Of a stretch of 42,744 nucleotides of DNA, positions 40,099 through 42,744 are shown piece after piece; position 1 is the first letter of the stretch; each line of letters opens with the position of its first letter. The notes under the pieces were generated by a model, which had not been told where the DNA came from, did not search any database, and saw nothing but the letters and a program-made list of their open reading frames with translations. Source of the DNA: Candidatus Woesearchaeota archaeon (GTDB lineage: Archaea > Nanobdellota > Nanobdellia > Woesearchaeales > SKGA01); contig SKGA01000002.1 of NCBI GenBank assembly GCA_007117735.1, positions 1-42,744 of the forward strand. The letters are read 5' to 3'. A program made the position numbers and the translations under genes.

Positions 40099-40233
40099 TA
40101 TAGCTTGAAATGGGTGTTTTAAGTGGTGTGTGTGAGGCACATTATTCGCTTGGAGGGGTTCAGCTGAACCTTTTTCCAAGTATTTTATACAACCGTTCTC
40201 GCAAGTAGTAACCTTCGGGGGAGACAGACAAAA
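40099..40233 (+). ncRNA. Structured leader (or small RNA) in front of ftsZ
   Basis: This segment is more GC-rich than its surroundings. It holds a nested hairpin: CTTGGA (40149-40154) pairs with TCCAAG (40175-40180) around the self-complementary GGTTCAGCTGAACC (40157-40170). GTAT-TTT-ATAC (40180-40190) follows. GTTCTC (40195-40200) could pair with GAGAC (40221-40225), which would cover part of the GGGGGAG ribosome site at 40217-40223. That arrangement suits translational control of ftsZ. A 32-codon ORF from ATG 40110 to 40208 also exists but lacks a ribosome site. It matches no riboswitch class I know. Confidence 0.45.
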
Positions 40234-41307
40234 ATGGATTTTATTGTAGATGCGGCAAAACAAAACCCGGCAAACAATCAGTTTGCTGAGATGGAAGTAG
40301 GAAGAGCGAACATTAAAGTAGTTGGTGCAGGCGGCGCTGGTGGAAACGTAGTTAATTGGTTATATAAAAAAGGAATTGACGGTGCAGAAATTATTGCTTG
40401 TAACACAGACCTTCAACATATTAATATGATTGAAGCTGATCGAAAGTTTTTATTAGGAAAAGATTTAACTAAAGGTCTTGGTGCAGGCGGATTTCCAGAA
40501 GTAGGAAAACAATCCGCAGAAGAAGCTATTAATGAAATTAAAGATTCTCTAAAAGGTGCAGATATGGTCTTTGTCTGTGCAGGTATGGGTGGAGGAACTG
40601 GAACTGGTTCTGCTCCTGTTATTGCAAAAGTTGCAAAAGAACAAGGCGCTATCGTTATTGGAACAGTAACTATGCCTTTCAAAATTGAGCGAGCTCGAGT
40701 AGACAAAGCTGAATTTGGTCTTCAACAACTTCGACAAAACACAAACACTGTTATTGTAATTGACAACAACCGATTAGTACAAGTTGCAGGTAACTTACCA
40801 GTAAACCAAGCTTTCGCTGTTGCAAACGAATTAATCTCCACTATGATTAAAGGTATCGTAGAAACTATTGCAGTACCAAGTTTAGTAAACTTAGACTTTG
40901 CAGATGTAAAAGCTGTAATGACTGACGGAAACGTAGCTTGTATTGGTGTAGGAAGCTCAGATACTAACAATCGAGTAGAAGAAGCAGTAAAAGGTGCTTT
41001 ATCTAACCCTCTTCTTGATATCAGTTACGAAGGTGCAAGCGGTGCGATTATTCAAATCCACGGTGGACACGATATGACTCTTGATGAGATTAATCAAATC
41101 GGTGAGTTAGTAACTGAATCTATGGATACTTCCGCAAATGTTATTTGGGGAGCTCGAGTAAGTGAAGATATGAAAGGAAAAATAACTGTTATGACAATTA
41201 TGACTGGAGTTCAATCTCCTTGGGTTATTGGTCCAACTTCACAGAAGCAACAAGCAGCTTCTCGACAACAATTGTCAAGTGAATTAGGTATCGAAGTACT
41301 TCGATAA
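40234..41307 (+). CDS. ftsZ: Cell division protein FtsZ
   Basis: 357 residues. IKVVGAGGAGGNVVNWLYKK is the N-terminal nucleotide-binding loop. The tubulin signature is GGGTGTGS (119-126), and NLDFADVKAVM is the T7 catalytic loop, so GTPase and polymerisation functions are intact. This is canonical FtsZ, not CetZ. The C-terminal tail after the globular domain is short (QKQQAASRQQLSSELGIEVL). Codon choice (GTA, AAC, GCA) looks tuned for high expression. GGGGGAG lies 10 nt upstream. Confidence 0.97.
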   Translation: MDFIVDAAKQNPANNQFAEMEVGRANIKVVGAGGAGGNVVNWLYKKGIDGAEIIACNTDLQHINMIEADRKFLLGKDLTKGLGAGGFPEVGKQSAEEAINEIKDSLKGADMVFVCAGMGGGTGTGSAPVIAKVAKEQGAIVIGTVTMPFKIERARVDKAEFGLQQLRQNTNTVIVIDNNRLVQVAGNLPVNQAFAVANELISTMIKGIVETIAVPSLVNLDFADVKAVMTDGNVACIGVGSSDTNNRVEEAVKGALSNPLLDISYEGASGAIIQIHGGHDMTLDEINQIGELVTESMDTSANVIWGARVSEDMKGKITVMTIMTGVQSPWVIGPTSQKQQAASRQQLSSELGIEVLR

Positions 41308-41334
41308 GGTTTCTTTATGAAACCAACTTTTTTT
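41308..41334 (+). terminator. First terminator hairpin after ftsZ
   Basis: GGTTTC (41308-41313) / GAAACC (41319-41324) forms a 6-bp stem with a 5-nt loop directly after the stop codon. A run of eight or more Ts with one C follows. Confidence 0.65.
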
Positions 41335-41337
41335 CTT

Positions 41338-41400
41338 CGAGACAATCCTTCACTTTATACTTCTTCCCCCCAACCTAAAGTGAAGGTCTCGTCTCTTTTT
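41338..41400 (+). terminator. Second, longer hairpin after ftsZ
   Basis: CCTTCACTTTA (41347-41357) pairs perfectly with TAAAGTGAAGG (41376-41386). The helix continues with CGAGA (41338-41342) / TCTCG (41387-41391) across a 4-nt bulge. The 18-nt loop is C-rich. TCTCTTTTT follows. It is a strong RNA structure that could act as back-up terminator or 3'-end stabiliser. Confidence 0.65.
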
Positions 41401-41408
41401 CTTTATGA

Positions 41409-41443
41409 TTTATATATAAGTACCTCTCAAATCTATAGAGGTG
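41409..41443 (+). promoter_or_regulatory. Promoter and Shine-Dalgarno of the last gene
   Basis: TTTATATA at 41409-41416 and GAGGTG at 41438-41443, 7 nt before ATG 41451, give a leadered transcript of about 12 nt. Confidence 0.5.
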
Positions 41444-41450
41444 TGTTTTT

Positions 41451-42744
41451 ATGAGTGATTATTTTTCCCGATTAGATTCATATATGACTCCAGAACAGAA
41501 TAAATTTCTTTCAGGAAGCTCAGAATCTCAAAAACAAGAACCTCTCGTTTCTATAAAAAAATTAGGAGCAACCTTTGGGGAAACAACTCGAGGAAATATT
41601 CTTAACAGTCTTCGAGCAAGTATTCAACAAGGTTCAGGCCAATTACAACTCGCTCTCCAATCAAATCCGAATGATCCTTTAGGGGGTCTTTCAGGTGTGG
41701 GAAAAGATCAACGACAAGCAATTAAAGAACTTATCAAAACTTCAGGAATCGAATGGGAAGGTGTTGAGATGCCTACTAACTCTATTACGGGCGTAGGTGG
41801 TTTAAACCAACAAACTGGCGGGTTTGATGAGCGAAAACGACAATCTGACCTTCAACATGTGAAAAATGCAATTGATTTTACTGCAGAAATTGGAGCGGGA
41901 GGGATTGTTGATATTTGGAGTGCAGAGTTTCAACGAGATATTAGCGGTGCAAGTTTTCAACAAAAAGATGATGCACGTTTTACAGATTTTAAAGGATTTG
42001 ATGAAAATGTTCACTCGACAAAGTATTTAGTTGATGAGCGGACAGGACGAGTTATGCCTATTTCTACCGGTCAATTATCTCAGTCAGGATCAAAGATTAG
42101 TGTACCTGTTTGGAAGCGAAATGAAAAGGGACAATATGTTGACTCGACAGGAAAACCTTTAAACGCGAATTCTCAGGATCCTACCTTTATTATGGACCGA
42201 GTACCTGAATGGAATCCTGAAACCCAATCTTTTGAGTCAAAAACGATGAATTGGACGGAATTTAAAGATTATGCTAAAAAAAGAAACCAAGAAGAAGGTC
42301 TTAATTATTCGCCAGAAGAATGGTTTCAACGAATACAACTGGAAACACAATACGCTCAACAGCGAGGACAATCAATCTACCATACTCAAGAGTATGAATC
42401 GCAATTAGAAAGTTTAAATAAATATGTTCTTGAGAGAAAAGTCGCCGAGCGTTTAGAGGAAGGCAAAACAGAAGCAGAACTTATTAGTGAAGGATTACTT
42501 ATTAATGTTGATCGATCAGGAGGGTTAACTTCTCCAAAATATGTTCGAAAGAGTGAATACCTTGGTGAACAAATTAGAGGAATTCAACAACGTTTACGTT
42601 ATACTCACGAAGCTTCAGGGAATGCGGATGCACAAGCAAAAGCGATCTGGGAGTCAATGAATAGCCTTAAACCTGTGGAAGAGTATGCTAAAGAGAAAAT
42701 TTGGGATAGTTATGCTGATTTAGCTGTTTACGCGTATGAACAAA
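41451..42744 (+). CDS. Large unknown protein, possible TIM-barrel fold (3' end outside window)
   Basis: Open for 431 codons to the edge, with no stop. It starts MSDYFSRLDSYMTPEQNKF. Residues ~85-165 (IKELIKTSGIEWEGVEMPTN, LQHVKNAIDFTAEIGAGGIV) resemble strand-helix repeats of xylose-isomerase/endonuclease-IV-type TIM barrels, where 'A..FA.E.GA..IV' follows a metal-site strand. Ligand residues cannot be verified. After ~residue 250 the sequence is hydrophilic and helical (QEYESQLESLNKYVLERKVA, ERLEEGKTEAELISEG). No signal peptide is seen. Codon use matches the neighbours. The family is not recognised, and the fold suggestion is tentative. Confidence 0.6.
   Translation, partial: MSDYFSRLDSYMTPEQNKFLSGSSESQKQEPLVSIKKLGATFGETTRGNILNSLRASIQQGSGQLQLALQSNPNDPLGGLSGVGKDQRQAIKELIKTSGIEWEGVEMPTNSITGVGGLNQQTGGFDERKRQSDLQHVKNAIDFTAEIGAGGIVDIWSAEFQRDISGASFQQKDDARFTDFKGFDENVHSTKYLVDERTGRVMPISTGQLSQSGSKISVPVWKRNEKGQYVDSTGKPLNANSQDPTFIMDRVPEWNPETQSFESKTMNWTEFKDYAKKRNQEEGLNYSPEEWFQRIQLETQYAQQRGQSIYHTQEYESQLESLNKYVLERKVAERLEEGKTEAELISEGLLINVDRSGGLTSPKYVRKSEYLGEQIRGIQQRLRYTHEASGNADAQAKAIWESMNSLKPVEEYAKEKIWDSYADLAVYAYEQ

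Noticed and set aside
40157-40170. GGTTCAGCTGAACC as a phage attachment or regulator site
   Set aside because: It sits within a larger inverted repeat (40149-40180) downstream of the ftsZ TATA box, so an RNA hairpin is the simpler reading.
40110-40208. 32-codon upstream ORF in the ftsZ leader
   Set aside because: No Shine-Dalgarno site, atypical codons and no family. Kept only as a note in the leader entry.
40081-40263. 60-codon minus-strand ORF opposite the ftsZ leader
   Set aside because: It overlaps the ftsZ start on the other strand, has no ribosome site or promoter, and its Cys/His-rich composition looks random. Structured RNA explains the region better.
1-42744. CRISPR array, insertion sequence, integrase or prophage
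   Set aside because: No regularly spaced direct repeats, no transposase or integrase motifs, and no tRNA-flanking direct repeats were seen in the window.
1-42744. rRNA genes or introns in tRNAs
   Set aside because: No rRNA-like sequence was found. Both tRNAs fold without introns.

Overview
The window is AT-rich, densely packed archaeal chromosome. Its informational genes are archaeal/eukaryote-like: ribosomal proteins eL37, eL40 and eL43, RNA polymerase subunit P, aIF5A, Nop5 and fibrillarin, the exosome, SBDS, the proteasome alpha subunit, RNase P Pop5, the KEOPS subunit Pcc1, prefoldin, Sm-like protein, RtcB with archease, and an archaeal-type ATP-dependent DNA ligase. FtsZ is present. Several proteins are short or reduced (Nop5, the MscS-like channel, the GH57-like protein), tRNAs carry no encoded CCA, and arginine is written mostly as CGA. 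Together this suggests a DPANN-type archaeon (Woesearchaeota/Pacearchaeota-like). That placement is an inference, not a phylogeny.

Layout. 1-5.1 kb: tRNA-Gly(TCC), then a chain of overlapping genes: PIG-L/LmbE deacetylase, GT4 glycosyltransferase, AbrB-PhoU-like protein and an unusual RQC-UvrD-HRDC helicase. 5.1-6.2 kb: a two-gene winged-helix regulator unit divergent from the next operon, with palindromes between them. 6.2-12.2 kb: a glycogen operon with two glycogen-synthase-like glycosyltransferases (one eukaryotic GT3 type), a shortened GH57-like protein, a DUF5752-like protein and a debranching enzyme. 12.2-17.1 kb: eL40, aIF5A, a lipoprotein of the PQQ sugar dehydrogenase fold, a small membrane protein, Nop5-fibrillarin, and phosphomannomutase/phosphoglucomutase. 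17.1-29.1 kb: the archaeal exosome/proteasome superoperon in two blocks (pop5-psmA-SBDS-rrp4-rrp41-rrp42 and eL43-rpoP-pcc1-pfdB-UPF0147), separated by about 6.7 kb with tRNA-Pro(TGG), PGI/PMI, an MtaB-type methylthiotransferase, an MscS-like protein, an AsnB-like synthetase, a HerA-like ATPase and a histidine phosphatase. 29.2-37 kb: DUF1385 protein, small hypotheticals, an RtcA-like protein, Lsm-eL37, a GTPase/DUF2073/Zn-ribbon operon, TatD, a 58-residue protein, archease and RtcB. 37.0-37.4 kb: a stretch that looks intergenic but holds three overlapping tiny ORFs with Shine-Dalgarno sites, a TATA box and a terminator hairpin. 37.5-42.7 kb: DNA ligase, a winged-helix regulator with three upstream dyads, a structured leader, ftsZ with two terminator-like hairpins, and a large unknown gene running off the end.

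Promoters follow a clear pattern. Many first genes have a TTTATA-type box whose first base lies 29-32 nt before the start codon, which implies leaderless mRNAs. Others have longer leaders with GGTG/GGAG Shine-Dalgarno sites. Functionally, the PGI/PMI and PMM/PGM enzymes interconvert hexose phosphates that can feed the glycogen operon. RtcB, archease and the RtcA-like gene form an RNA-end-repair neighbourhood.

The best candidates for something undescribed are the tricistronic micro-ORF unit (37019-37418), the structured ftsZ leader (about 40099-40233), the helicase domain mosaic and the degenerate RtcA-like protein.
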